From NCBI GenBank assembly GCA_050014015.1, contig JBEKEC010000027.1, forward strand, positions 4,564 through 68,563: 64,000 nucleotides of DNA. The letters are read 5' to 3'. Below, piece after piece: positions 51,656-60,694 of the stretch (its first letter is position 1; each line of letters starts with the position of its first letter). Position numbers and translations under genes: made by a program. The notes below the pieces were generated by a model, which worked only from the letters and a program-made list of their open reading frames with translations, searched no databases and was not told the DNA's origin. Origin of the DNA: PALSA-1353 sp050014015 (GTDB lineage: Bacteria; Planctomycetota; Phycisphaerae; Tepidisphaerales; Tepidisphaeraceae).

Positions 51656-52762
51656 TCATTGCAGGTTCACGGGCATGATGACGTAGAGAAAATTCGCGCC
51701 GGCCTTCAGCAGCCCCGGCCGATTTGGGGCGGTCATTTCCAGACTCACTTCATCCATGTTCACCACGCGCAGCGCGTCAACCAGGAAAACCGGGTTGAAC
51801 CCGATCTCGATGTCCGCCCCCTCGAATTTGCAGGGGAAATTGATCGTCGCCTCGCCGCTCTCCGGCGAGCGGCTGGTGAGGACCAGGCCCTTCTTGTTGA
51901 ACGCCAGCCGCACGCCGCGGCTCTCCTCCGTCGTTAACAGCGCCGCGCGCTGAATCGCGCTCCGGAAATCCTGCGTCGAGGCGAACATCTTTTTGTCCGT
52001 GTCTTTCGGAATCACGTCGTCGTACGGCGGGAACTGGCCTTCGACGAGATTGCTGGTCAGCGTCGCGCTGGAAGTGTGGAAAATGACTTGGTTTTCCCGA
52101 ATCTGAACGCCCACTAGTTCTTCCGGATCGACGATCAGCTTTTCGATGAGCTGAAGCGCCTTGGTCGGGATGATGGCTTTCTTGCCGTCCTTGTCGAGCT
52201 TGTCGCCTGGGGCCAGATCGCCCTTGGCCATCGCCAGTCTGCGGCCGTCGGTTGAAACCAGCGAAATCTTCTTGGCCTTCACGACCACCAGCACCCCGTT
52301 GAACGCATAGCGCGTGCTTTCCTTGGCCGCGGCGAAAAGCGTTTGGCCGATGAGTTGCTTGAGCGCTCCGCCGGCAATTTGCAAGTCCGGTTCGCCTTCA
52401 AAATCGGGGATTGGAGGAAAGTCGGTCGTTTTCTGCGTGAAGATTTTGAAATGCGAATCCTGCCCGCGAATGTGGGCCGTATCGCCGGTGACTTCGATGG
52501 ACAGCGTATCGTCGATGGACTCGCGCACGATGTCGCGGAGTTTGTCCGCCGGCACCAGCGTTTCACCTGGCTGCTCGATCTGCACCTGTTCGTCGCGGTA
52601 ACGAATCGCGACTTCCAGATCGGTCGCCGCCACGGTCAGGGCATTGTTCTCGACCGAGAGTTTCAGGCATTGCAGCACCGGCTTGGGCGTGCGTGCGGCC
52701 ACAACGTTGCCGGTCAGGTTTAGCGCATCCAGAAGCGCTCCGCGATTACAGATCGCTTTCAT
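51656..52762 (-). CDS. dnaN: DNA polymerase III beta subunit (sliding clamp)
   Basis: A 368-residue clamp of normal length with three topologically similar domains. Typical blocks are TLVPADKLRDIVR, TTDFPPIPDFEG, ESTRYAFNGVLV, STDGRRLAMAK and the C-terminal MTAPNRPGLLKAGANFLYVIMPV. It tethers polymerase III to DNA. AAGG precedes the ATG at 52762. It is the last gene before the candidate origin and points away from it. Confidence 0.97.
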   Translation of the reverse strand: MKAICNRGALLDALNLTGNVVAARTPKPVLQCLKLSVENNALTVAATDLEVAIRYRDEQVQIEQPGETLVPADKLRDIVRESIDDTLSIEVTGDTAHIRGQDSHFKIFTQKTTDFPPIPDFEGEPDLQIAGGALKQLIGQTLFAAAKESTRYAFNGVLVVVKAKKISLVSTDGRRLAMAKGDLAPGDKLDKDGKKAIIPTKALQLIEKLIVDPEELVGVQIRENQVIFHTSSATLTSNLVEGQFPPYDDVIPKDTDKKMFASTQDFRSAIQRAALLTTEESRGVRLAFNKKGLVLTSRSPESGEATINFPCKFEGADIEIGFNPVFLVDALRVVNMDEVSLEMTAPNRPGLLKAGANFLYVIMPVNLQ

Positions 52763-53208
52763 GAGCAGGACCTTTCTTCACTCAACAGGGGAAGAGAGTC
52801 TATCCCATCCCGTCCTCAGGGCAATTCGCAAACCACTCCAATTTGGAGGGCTACGGAGTGTAACGCTATCCCTTATATAATGGAACTTCAATCAAAAGTA
52901 GCCGTAGTAATGGTGACCGTCACATTGTGGATAAATTCCGCCGTTTGCATATAAGCGCCTTTGAAATATGGAGATGACATTCTTATTATGGGACTCAGCC
53001 GGTGGATAAGGTGTTGGCCTTTCCGTGCGTTGGCTCTCGTGAAATCAGTCTTTTGACGACAGGAGTTGGTCCGTGGTCCAGGCGTTTGTGAACACATGAG
53101 ACTTTTCGCATCACCTGCGCGACGGATTGGCGCAGGTTTTCCACCAGTTATCGGCACCAGCCTGGCGAATGGCCGTCCGGAAGGAAAAAAATTAGGCATA
53201 ATCATCAC
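52763..53208. other. Candidate replication origin (oriC)
   Basis: The 446-bp spacer upstream of dnaN holds a perfect DnaA box (TTATCCACA on the minus strand, 52926-52934), a one-mismatch box (53001-53009) and a weaker TTTTCCACC (53137-53145). AT-rich stretches (TTATATAA at 52873-52880, GCATATAAGCG near 52948) could serve as unwinding sites. CTCCAATTTGGAG forms a dyad near 52837-52849. Genes diverge from this point: minus to the left as far as 41.4 kb, mostly plus to the right. dnaN and dciA are next door, but dnaA is not in view. Confidence 0.5.
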
Positions 53209-53613
53209 ATGCGACCTTGGCGCTGGCTTATTTATCTCTGGGCTTTTCCCACCACGATATGGGGCCTTTTGCTCGCGCTCATTGTTTTGCTCAGCGGAGG
53301 TCAGGCCCGCATCGTGGACGGGGTCTTGGAAGTCTACGGCGGAGCCACGGATTTTTGCCTCCGGCGGTTGGTCGGGTTGATCCTTCGTGGCGGGGCCTCG
53401 GCAATGACCCTCGGACACGTCATCCTGGCGCGCGATTCCGATCTCCTGCTGATCACGCGCGCGCACGAGCGCGTTCACGTCCGCCAATGCGAATGTTGGG
53501 GCCCGCTGTTCATCCCCGCTTACCTCGTCGCGTCCCTTTGGGCCTGGGTGACCGGCCGCCGGCCCTACAAGGACAATTTCTTCGAGCGGCAGGCATTTCA
53601 GCTCGCGGGGTGA
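53209..53613 (+). CDS. Membrane protein with HExxH motif, unknown family
   Basis: A 134-residue protein: a first membrane helix pair (LIYLWAFPTTIWGLLLALIV), a region with ATDFCLRRLVGLILRG, the motif AHERVHVRQCECWGPLFIPA and a last helix (AYLVASLWAWVTG) ending in NFFERQAFQLAG. The HERVH sequence is an HExxH zinc-binding pattern, so it may be a small membrane metalloprotease or a relative with lost activity. It is transcribed with the helicase gene 15 bp downstream, immediately right of the candidate origin. Confidence 0.6.
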   Translation: MRPWRWLIYLWAFPTTIWGLLLALIVLLSGGQARIVDGVLEVYGGATDFCLRRLVGLILRGGASAMTLGHVILARDSDLLLITRAHERVHVRQCECWGPLFIPAYLVASLWAWVTGRRPYKDNFFERQAFQLAG

Positions 53614-53628
53614 TACTCTCAACGACCG

Positions 53629-55650
53629 ATGCCACCCGCCGCCACCGTTACCAGCATCCTCGGCAAAGACGGCGCGGTCGCGCGTCGCCTGGGCGCCCTG
53701 TACGAATTCCGGCCCCAGCAGATCGAGATGGCCACCGCCGTCACCCAGGCCCTGCAGGATAAACGCCACCTCATGGTCGAGGCCGGGACCGGTGTGGGAA
53801 AATCCTTCGCCTATCTCCTGCCTGCCATCGATTACGCGGTCAAAAATAAAAAGCGCGTCGTCGTCTCCACGAACACCATTTCCCTCCAAGAACAGCTCAT
53901 CGAAAAAGATATCCCCCTGCTCCGCTCGGTTTATCCCGATGAATTCACCGCCGTTCTCGTGAAAGGGCGGGGAAATTATCTCTGCCGCCGGCGGCTCGAG
54001 CAGGCGCGCGGCCGCCAGGGAATGCTCTTCGATCGACCCGAGCAGCTGCGATCGCTTCTGGCCATCGAGCAGTGGTCGCGCCGAACGACCGATGGATCGC
54101 TGGCCGATCTGCCGGCGCTGCCCGATCCTTCCGTATGGGAACGGGCCTGTGCCGAGCACGGCAACTGCCTCGGCAAGAAATGCGATTTCTACAAGGACTG
54201 TTTCTGGCAGACGGCCAAGCGGCGCATGGGGACCGGCAATATCCTCGTCGTCAACCATGCCCTGTTCTTCTCCGACCTGGCGCTGCGGATTTCCGGCGTG
54301 AATTACCTGCCCAAATATGACGTGCTCATTCTCGACGAGGCCCATACCGTCGAGGACGTCGCCGCCAGCCATTTCGGGCTGAACGTCTCGGAATATCGCC
54401 TGCGATATCAGTTGCGAACGCTCTACGATCCCAATCGCGGCAAGGGACTCCTGACCACCCACGGCGCGTACGTCAACAACGCCATCGACACCATCGTCGA
54501 AATCCATCAGCGCATGGACAGCTTTTTCGATCGCTGTATCGAATGGCAACGCCATCACGGCCGCGACAACGGCCGCATCCATGAGCCGGGGATCGTCCAG
54601 AACGATCTCTCCCCGTTGCTGCACGAACTGTCATTGCGTCTCAAGGCCGTGTTGGCCGGACTCGAAAACCTCGAGGAGATTTCCGAGCTTAACGCCATGG
54701 CCGAAAAGGTGAGCATGCTCGGCGAGGAATTGGACGCGGTCCTTTGCCAGAAGATGCCGGATGCGGTCTATTGGATGGAGCAGGGCAGCCGCACGCGGCG
54801 CAACGTCAGCCTGCACGCCGCCCCGGTCAACGTCGGCCAGGGCCTGCGAACGCATCTTTTCAGCAAGCTGCCGAGCGTCATCATGTGCTCGGCGACGCTG
54901 TGTACTAATAAAAAGCAAGAGCCTGGGCAGGATGCCCAGGGTGCGCCTGATCCCGCGTTCAATTACATAGTCTCCCGGCTCGGCGCCGATAAAGCGACGA
55001 CACTTGCCCTCGGTTCGCCGTTTGACTACGCCAAACAGGTGACGCTTTACATTGAATCCGACCTTCCCGAGCCGAACGACACGGCGCGGTTTGCCCCCGC
55101 CGCCTGCGGGAAGATCATGGAATATCTCAAGCAAACCCGCGGCGGGGCGTTCGTGCTGTTCACCAGTTACAGCGCCCTGCTCGACGCCGCCGGCCGGTTG
55201 GCCGAGTCGCTGGATCAACTGGGTTATCCCGTGCTGGTCCAGGGCCGGGAAGCGCCGCGAAAAATCCTCCTGGAGCGCTTCCGTACCACGCCCAACGCCG
55301 TGCTCTTCGGGACCACTAGCTTTTGGCAGGGCATCGACGTGCGCGGCGACGCCCTGCGCAACGTCATCATCGTCAAGCTCCCCTTCTCCGTCCCCGACGA
55401 ACCGATCATCGAGGCCCGCCTCGAAGCCATCACCCGCGCCGGCGGAAACCCATTCATGGAATATTCCGTCCCCGAGGCCATCATCCGCCTGAAGCAGGGT
55501 TTCGGCCGGCTCATTCGCAGCAAAACCGACACCGGCATCGTCGTCATCCTCGACAGCCGGATCAAAACCAAGCGCTATGGCAAGCGATTCCTCCAGGCGC
55601 TACCCGCTTGCAACGTCGTCGTCCGCGACCAAAACCACACCCCGGGTTGA
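53629..55650 (+). CDS. ATP-dependent helicase of DinG/XPD type
   Basis: A 673-residue superfamily 2 helicase. Motif I is MVEAGTGVGKSFAYLLP; the Fe-S cysteine cluster is visible (NYLCRRRLE, then CAEHGNCLGKKCDFYKDCFW); motif II is ILDEAHTVEDV; motif V/VI appear as GTTSFWQGIDV and QGFGRLIRSKTD. DinG-type enzymes unwind DNA 5' to 3' and act in repair or on R-loops. About residues 424-444 (between CSATL and IVSRL) include a palindromic repeat sequence read in frame, not part of the family. No Shine-Dalgarno sequence is obvious before ATG 53629; it follows the previous gene by 15 bp. Confidence 0.92.
   Translation: MPPAATVTSILGKDGAVARRLGALYEFRPQQIEMATAVTQALQDKRHLMVEAGTGVGKSFAYLLPAIDYAVKNKKRVVVSTNTISLQEQLIEKDIPLLRSVYPDEFTAVLVKGRGNYLCRRRLEQARGRQGMLFDRPEQLRSLLAIEQWSRRTTDGSLADLPALPDPSVWERACAEHGNCLGKKCDFYKDCFWQTAKRRMGTGNILVVNHALFFSDLALRISGVNYLPKYDVLILDEAHTVEDVAASHFGLNVSEYRLRYQLRTLYDPNRGKGLLTTHGAYVNNAIDTIVEIHQRMDSFFDRCIEWQRHHGRDNGRIHEPGIVQNDLSPLLHELSLRLKAVLAGLENLEEISELNAMAEKVSMLGEELDAVLCQKMPDAVYWMEQGSRTRRNVSLHAAPVNVGQGLRTHLFSKLPSVIMCSATLCTNKKQEPGQDAQGAPDPAFNYIVSRLGADKATTLALGSPFDYAKQVTLYIESDLPEPNDTARFAPAACGKIMEYLKQTRGGAFVLFTSYSALLDAAGRLAESLDQLGYPVLVQGREAPRKILLERFRTTPNAVLFGTTSFWQGIDVRGDALRNVIIVKLPFSVPDEPIIEARLEAITRAGGNPFMEYSVPEAIIRLKQGFGRLIRSKTDTGIVVILDSRIKTKRYGKRFLQALPACNVVVRDQNHTPG
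54922..54940. repeat. Palindromic repeat inserted in frame in the dinG-like gene
   Basis: CCTGGGCA (54922-54929), three bases, TGCCCAGG (54933-54940) form a perfect hairpin. Flanking bases translate to CTNKKQEPGQDAQGAPD, an interruption in a conserved helicase region. The 8-bp arms with GGA loop resemble 'TGGGC...GCCCA' repeats dispersed in planctomycete intergenic DNA. Confidence 0.5.
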
Positions 55651-55676
55651 CAACTTTTAGCGGCCGCCCATGTGCG

Positions 55677-55691
55677 GCGTGTCCGACACGC
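55677..55691. terminator. Hairpin between the helicase gene and the PEP-CTERM gene
   Basis: GCGTGTC-C-GACACGC is a perfect 7-bp dyad in the 73-bp gap between two convergent genes. It may act in both directions, though there is no T-tract. Confidence 0.3.
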
Positions 55692-55723
55692 GGCTACTGC
55701 TGAGAAGTCGATTCGGCACTACC

Positions 55724-56797
55724 CTAACTGTTGCGCGGGCTGCGCCGGCGAATCGCCAGCAAAGCGCATCCGAACAGAATCGCCGCCGAAGCGGGCTCGG
55801 GAATCACCAGAATCGCTTTCGGATAGGTCAAATCACCACCGGTAGATTCGGCAAAAACAAGTGTTTGGCTTCCCGTGGCTGGGTCAATGCTAACGATCGT
55901 CGAAGGAAGGTAAAGGAACGAATCCGACGAGAGATACATGGAATTTGCAACCAAGGGGTCGCCATCACCCTCCTCGGCAATAGGGCCGGATTGCTGCAAC
56001 AGTCCGCCAGACGAAATCACCCTCTGCGCGCCCGTCACGATATTCACGTCAAGCAGCAATGATGTGCTGCCTGTACAAACGGCCCATAAATTTTGTGGAT
56101 TCTCGGGATCAAGCATAATGCCACCGGGCATCTCGCCGAAGAAGATATTTCCGGTGCTGACGACCGAGATATCGCCGCTTGTCGGATCGAGTTTCAATAT
56201 GCCATTCAAACCATCATTGAAGCCGCCGAGATCTGCATTGGAAACGAAAACGCTTCCATCCGGACCCACCACCGCGTCGACCGGACCTGAAAGGCTGGTG
56301 TAGCCCCCAGGACCGTCTGAAACGGCCGAGGCCAGAAGCGTCTGCGTTCCCGTAACAGGGTCGACGCGCACGGCATTTACGCTTTGGGGAAACTGATATC
56401 CGTTTGGAGTACCAAAGGCAATGTAGTTACCAGCGTTGTCGATAGCAACCGCGCTGGTTCCAACCAGATAATTTCCCGCGGCCACCTGCGTTTGTTGCCC
56501 TGTTGAGGTATTAATGCGGATGATTCCATTATCGTAATCAGACACGATTAGGTTTCCCAAACCGTCAAAAACCATTCTAGTCGGTTGCTCAAGATAACCC
56601 CCGGATTCCCAAACGGCTTCGTGACCAGTTGTAGGATCAATTTCTATTATTTGTCCACCACCCCCATCGGAGTTCTGCGAGTTTAGGACCAATAGATCGC
56701 CCGGAATAAGCGGCGGCGTTGAAGCTGCCGCGCGGGCGGCAAATTGGCCGAAAACGCAAACAAGCCCAACTATCCAAGCGAAGCCCCGTTTTGACAT
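55724..56797 (-). CDS. PEP-CTERM protein with beta-propeller-like repeats
   Basis: A 357-residue secreted protein. A signal peptide (FAWIVGLVCVFGQFAARAAA) is followed by NHL/SMP-30-like repeats (GQIIEIDPTTGHEAVW, MVFDGLGNLIVSDYDNGIIR, AVAIDNAGNYIAFGTPNG, GPVDAVVGPDGSVFVSNADL, STIVSIDPATGSQTLVF). The C-terminus VIPEPASAAILFGCALLAIR, then RRSP, is a PEP-CTERM sorting signal: PEP motif, hydrophobic helix, basic tail. Such proteins are sorted by an exosortase, not found here. It is the main minus-strand gene in a plus-strand stretch. Confidence 0.9.
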   Translation of the reverse strand: MSKRGFAWIVGLVCVFGQFAARAAASTPPLIPGDLLVLNSQNSDGGGGQIIEIDPTTGHEAVWESGGYLEQPTRMVFDGLGNLIVSDYDNGIIRINTSTGQQTQVAAGNYLVGTSAVAIDNAGNYIAFGTPNGYQFPQSVNAVRVDPVTGTQTLLASAVSDGPGGYTSLSGPVDAVVGPDGSVFVSNADLGGFNDGLNGILKLDPTSGDISVVSTGNIFFGEMPGGIMLDPENPQNLWAVCTGSTSLLLDVNIVTGAQRVISSGGLLQQSGPIAEEGDGDPLVANSMYLSSDSFLYLPSTIVSIDPATGSQTLVFAESTGGDLTYPKAILVIPEPASAAILFGCALLAIRRRSPRNS

Positions 56798-56926
56798 TTG
56801 TCCCTCCGCCGTCCAAACGAGATCAGAACAAACCCCTGGCGATGCCTGTCCTTATCGGATGTACGATTTGCCAGCGCAGTTCACCAAAAATACTCGGCCA
56901 GAGCAAAACCGCAATAGGGGTTTTTC

Positions 56927-57151
56927 CTACATCACCATGTCGGCGGCAGGATTTCGAAGCGACGGAATTCGCTGCGCGTATTGGGCGGGCCCTTCCACCG
57001 TGAATGCGACGCCTTCCACCGCGAGGTCACCCAAGGCGTTTTCCGGAACCAGCATCTCGCCGGTCGCCCAACTCTTGAACGGAAATCGACCGGCCAAGTA
57101 CGCAAGGGCCTTGCGCTTTGCGGAAATGTCTGGGAAGCGGATCAGTACCAT
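56927..57151 (-). CDS. Small conserved-looking protein of unknown function
   Basis: A 74-residue protein starting MVLIRFPDISAKRKALAYLA and running through GRFPFKSWATGEMLVPENAL and GVAFTVEGPAQYAQRIPSLR. The pattern 'VLxRFPDxxxxRxALxxLAGRF...GExxVPExAL' reads like a conserved small family; I recall similar short planctomycete ORFs but no function. TATAAAAT upstream on the minus strand could be its promoter. It is divergent from transketolase, whose promoter must lie nearby. The frame extends upstream to 57244; the ATG at 57151 fits the family pattern best. Confidence 0.55.
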   Translation of the reverse strand: MVLIRFPDISAKRKALAYLAGRFPFKSWATGEMLVPENALGDLAVEGVAFTVEGPAQYAQRIPSLRNPAADMVM

Positions 57152-57282
57152 ACGATCTGATTTTATACTTCGCCGGGGCGACGAGCAATTCAAACATTCA
57201 AACAGTGTCTCGAATAAGTCGCATTGCGTCCGTTTCCGCGCCAATGTATTCTCGCCGTCCGGTTTTTTCCCGGAGGACTGTG

Positions 57283-59238
57283 ATGTCGTTTGAATCCGCG
57301 GTGAATCGCAAGGCGGTCGATATTGGCAAGCTGAGCGTGGAGATGACCACCTCCGCGGGCAGCGGGCATCCCTCGACGGCGCTGTCCCTGGCCCATCTCG
57401 TGACCGTGCTGATGTATCACCAGATGCGCTGGGACCCGAAGGATCCGTGGAATCCGGCTTCGGACCGGCTGGTCCTTTCCGAAGGCCATGCCGTGCCGAT
57501 CATTTACGCGGCCCTGGCCGATCTGGGGGCGACGATCGTGCCGCTGGGCAAAGGACGGGAATCGGCGCGCCCGATGACGACGGCCGATGCAATGACCCTC
57601 CGGGCGATTGAAAGCCCGATCGACGGACATCCTAATCCCCGGCTGGGCGTTCCGTTCTTCGACGCGGCCACCGGAAGCCTCGGGCAGGGATTGTCCGTCG
57701 CCGCCGGGCTGGCGGCGGCGGCACGCATGGACAAGATCGACCGAAACATCTACTGCATCATCGGCGACGGCGAGAGCCGGGAAGGGCAGATTTGGGAGGC
57801 GGCGGATTTCATCGCCGATCACGCGCTCACCAATGTCGTTCCCATTTTCAACTGCAATGAGTTGGCCCAAAGCGACTGGGTTTCGCCGCAGCAGAGTTAC
57901 GTGGGATTGGCCGAAAAACTCAAGGCGTTCGGGTTCCTGGTGCGCGTGATCGACGGACACGATCCGCACCAGATCGACGACGCCCTGGGCGAACTGAACG
58001 TGGTTCAGAACGGCCAGCGCCCGCTGGCCGTCGTGGCCCGCACCGTCAAGGGTTGGGGAGCACCGCACGAACAGGGAATGGGCAAGCACGGCACGCCGGT
58101 CAAGAAGGACCAGTTGAACGACGTTCTGGGCGAGCTGGATCACACGGCCCGGGACCTGGGCGTGCTGGACTACAAGACCGCCGGCGAATTGAAGCCCGCC
58201 GCCATCACCGCCAAGGCCCCGGCGCGGGAAAAGAAGACGATCAAGATCAAATCGTTTGCCGAAGGCTTGGCGGCGGTGGGATTGGACAAGGATTTGTCGG
58301 CCGGCAAGCCGATCGCCCCGCGCAAGGCGTACGGAGCGGCGCTGGTGGCCCTCGGCGAAGCCGACTCGTGCATCATCGGCCTGGACGCGGACGTGAAGAA
58401 CTCCACGCACGCGGAATGGTTCGCCAAAAAATTCCCCGCCCAATACCTGGAATGCAAGATCGCCGAGCAGAACATGATCAGCGTTGCCGCCGGCGCCAGC
58501 GCGGCGGGGAAAATCCCCTTCTGTTCGACGTTCGCCAAGTTCGTGATCCGGGCCTACGACCAGGTCGAGATGGCCATCATCAGCGGGGCGAATCTGAAAA
58601 TCACCGGCACGCACGCCGGCGTCACGCTGGCGGCCGACGGCCCCAGCCAGATGTCCCTGCCCGACGTCGCGTTCTTCCGCAGCTTCTGTCACGTGAAGAA
58701 CTTCAACGGCCAGCCGGCCGTTCGATATTTCTTCCCCGCCGATGCGGTGAGCTGCTACAAGATCACCGAGTTGATGGCGAATCTGGACGGCGCGTGCTAC
58801 CAGCGCGCCTTGCGCGCGGATACGAAGAATTTGTACAAGCCGGACGAGACGTTCGAGGCCGGCGGATACAAGGTCCTGCGGGAAGGAAAGGACCTTCTGT
58901 TCGTATCGGCTGGATACATGGTTCACGAATGCCTCAAGGCCGCCGACGAATTGGCCAAGAGCGGTAAAAAGGCGGGCGTCATCGACGCCTACGGCTTGCC
59001 GCTGAAGGACACCGGAATCGTGGAGATCGCCGCCAAATCCGGCGGCCGGATCATCACCGTCGAGGACAATTACACCGGCGGCCTGGACAGCGAGCTGGCC
59101 CAGCAGATTGCCGCCGGCGGCTCGGGCGTGAAGCTCAAGTCGTTGTTCGTGCAGCAGATTCCCAAGAGCGGCCGCGAGCCGCAGGACGTGCTGGATTATC
59201 TGCATCTCGGCTTCAAGGCGATTGTGGCGGCGGTGTAA
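57283..59238 (+). CDS. tkt: Transketolase
   Basis: A 651-residue TPP enzyme. Blocks include AGSGHPSTALSLAHLVTVLM, DRLVLSEGHAVPIIYAAL, the TPP/Mg site CIIGDGESREGQIWEAADF with a later IFNCNELAQ, and the pyrimidine/C-terminal part (CKIAEQNMISVAAGASAAGK, TGTHAGVTLAADGPSQMSLP). It interconverts C2 ketol units in the pentose phosphate pathway. GGAGG lies six bases before the ATG at 57283; the open frame starts at 57118 but that part is unlike the family. One polypeptide, not split as in some archaeal-type enzymes. Confidence 0.95.
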   Translation: MSFESAVNRKAVDIGKLSVEMTTSAGSGHPSTALSLAHLVTVLMYHQMRWDPKDPWNPASDRLVLSEGHAVPIIYAALADLGATIVPLGKGRESARPMTTADAMTLRAIESPIDGHPNPRLGVPFFDAATGSLGQGLSVAAGLAAAARMDKIDRNIYCIIGDGESREGQIWEAADFIADHALTNVVPIFNCNELAQSDWVSPQQSYVGLAEKLKAFGFLVRVIDGHDPHQIDDALGELNVVQNGQRPLAVVARTVKGWGAPHEQGMGKHGTPVKKDQLNDVLGELDHTARDLGVLDYKTAGELKPAAITAKAPAREKKTIKIKSFAEGLAAVGLDKDLSAGKPIAPRKAYGAALVALGEADSCIIGLDADVKNSTHAEWFAKKFPAQYLECKIAEQNMISVAAGASAAGKIPFCSTFAKFVIRAYDQVEMAIISGANLKITGTHAGVTLAADGPSQMSLPDVAFFRSFCHVKNFNGQPAVRYFFPADAVSCYKITELMANLDGACYQRALRADTKNLYKPDETFEAGGYKVLREGKDLLFVSAGYMVHECLKAADELAKSGKKAGVIDAYGLPLKDTGIVEIAAKSGGRIITVEDNYTGGLDSELAQQIAAGGSGVKLKSLFVQQIPKSGREPQDVLDYLHLGFKAIVAAV

Positions 59239-59263
59239 AAACTACCCGCGATGCGAGACACGG

Positions 59264-60109
59264 ATGTCCCTATCACTTTGCATCCTGGCCAGCGGATCGG
59301 CGGGGAACTGTTCGGTGCTGCGCGGGCCGCGGGGGGCGATGCTCATCGACTGCGGAATCGCTCCCAGAACCGCCGCCGGACGCATGAAGGGGCTGGGCAT
59401 CGGCGTTGGCGATGTCGCGGCGATCTGTCTGACCCATCTCGACGGCGATCATTTCAATCCGGCCTGGGCGGGCAGGATCGTTCAGCAAGGCATCGCGATC
59501 TTTTGCCACGAGGACCGGACGGATGAATTGTCGCGTCTCGGCGGCGGGGCGGCGGAATTTGCGCGGCTGATCCGGCCGTTCAACGGCCGTCCGTTTTCCC
59601 CCGTCGAGGGCGTCCAATTCACCGCGATTCGGCTCGATCACGACGAGCACGGCTCGCATGGATTCCGCGTCGAAGGATTCGGCTCGCGGATCGGATACGC
59701 CACCGATCTGGGCCGCCCCAGCAGCGAACTCGTCCGCCAATTCCGCGGCGTCGGCGTCCTGGCCATCGAAAGCAATTACGATCCGCAGATGCAAGCCAGC
59801 AGCGATCGGCCTTTGTTTTTGAAGCGGAGAATCATGGGCGGGCGCGGACATCTTTCCAATCAGGAAGCGTTGGACACGGTGCGGCGGATTCTGGATCAAG
59901 CGGACCGCCGCGGCGCCGCGTTGCCCCGGCACATTGTTCTGCTCCATCGCAGCCGCCAGTGCAATTGCCCCAGGCTGCTGCGCGATTTGTTCGGCGCCGA
60001 CGGGCGGATCGGCAAGCGGTTGGTGCTTGCCGAACAGGATCGTCCAACCGGATGGTTGTGGGCCAGAAGCGAGCCGGCTTGTGTGCAATTAGAATTGCAT
60101 TGGGCCTGA
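59264..60109 (+). CDS. Metallo-beta-lactamase-fold hydrolase (YycJ/WalJ-like)
   Basis: A 281-residue MBL-fold protein: ILASGSAGNCSVL starts the fold, AICLTHLDGDHFNPAWAGRI carries the THxDxDH metal motif, and IRLDHDEHGSHGFRVEGFGS, ATDLGRPS, ESNYDPQMQA and HLSNQEALDTV are further blocks matching YycJ-type hydrolases. Those proteins are linked to DNA-damage or cell-wall stress responses, possibly as exonucleases. The ATG at 59264 starts 25 bp after transketolase. The C-terminal part (RPTGWLWARSEP) is unlike the family. Confidence 0.85.
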   Translation: MSLSLCILASGSAGNCSVLRGPRGAMLIDCGIAPRTAAGRMKGLGIGVGDVAAICLTHLDGDHFNPAWAGRIVQQGIAIFCHEDRTDELSRLGGGAAEFARLIRPFNGRPFSPVEGVQFTAIRLDHDEHGSHGFRVEGFGSRIGYATDLGRPSSELVRQFRGVGVLAIESNYDPQMQASSDRPLFLKRRIMGGRGHLSNQEALDTVRRILDQADRRGAALPRHIVLLHRSRQCNCPRLLRDLFGADGRIGKRLVLAEQDRPTGWLWARSEPACVQLELHWA

Positions 60110-60167
60110 CGTCCCGTTGCCAGCAACGGGCCGGTCGTGTAGGGTTCTGCGGCATTATCAAATAGCT

Positions 60168-60569
60168 ATGGGGCTTTTTGGTTTCCGCAAGCGCTCGCAG
60201 ATTCAACCGGCCGAGGAGCCGGTGCTGATCGAGCTGCGCATCCCCAAGGTCAACGAGCCGGCGGTCACGCCCGACGGGCTTCGCAAGCAGCTATTCGACG
60301 CGGCGGCGGTTGGGGATGAGGACAAACTTTGCAGCCTTTGCCAGGCGCACGAGAAGTCGATTTTCGAGCAGGGGATGATCTGGTCGAAGGTCCCCCCGGA
60401 AATCCGCGCCAGCCCGGTCCTGCTGCGATGGTACGGCAACGGCCTGAAGGCCATCGCCCGCTTCTGCGCCGAAAAGCTCGGTAAGCCCGAACTGATGGAC
60501 CAAGTGAGGGAGTTTGAGGCCCTGCCCGGCCATGAGACGGCGGAGGAGCCGGGCGACGCGAAGGAGTAG
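60168..60569 (+). CDS. Small protein of unknown function
   Basis: A 133-residue protein. The N-terminus (MGLFGFRKRSQIQPAEEPVL) is basic then acidic; residues 40-115 are helical (RKQLFDAAAVGDEDKLCSLC, GLKAIARFCAEKLGKPELMD) and look like one or two degenerate ankyrin/Sel1-like helix pairs. The tail is acidic. No catalytic motif. It lies between the MBL-fold gene and serA, on the same strand, and its ATG at 60168 lacks a strong Shine-Dalgarno sequence. Confidence 0.6.
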   Translation: MGLFGFRKRSQIQPAEEPVLIELRIPKVNEPAVTPDGLRKQLFDAAAVGDEDKLCSLCQAHEKSIFEQGMIWSKVPPEIRASPVLLRWYGNGLKAIARFCAEKLGKPELMDQVREFEALPGHETAEEPGDAKE

Positions 60570-60694
60570 TTCGACGGCGCCATTTATTGCTTGGGGCGCC
60601 CCTGGCGGCGAAGAATGGGTGCGCCGCCGCTTGAACCCGCTGCCCGCCGTCTCTAGGATTTGAACCCATTGCATGAAACCTGGAGGTTTTAACC

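Noticed and set aside
52888..54624. 578-codon minus-strand frame over the origin spacer and helicase gene
   Set aside because: It overlaps the helicase motifs and the candidate origin and shows no recognisable domain.
57190..59205. 671-codon minus-strand frame opposite transketolase
   Set aside because: Shadow of a conserved gene on the other strand.
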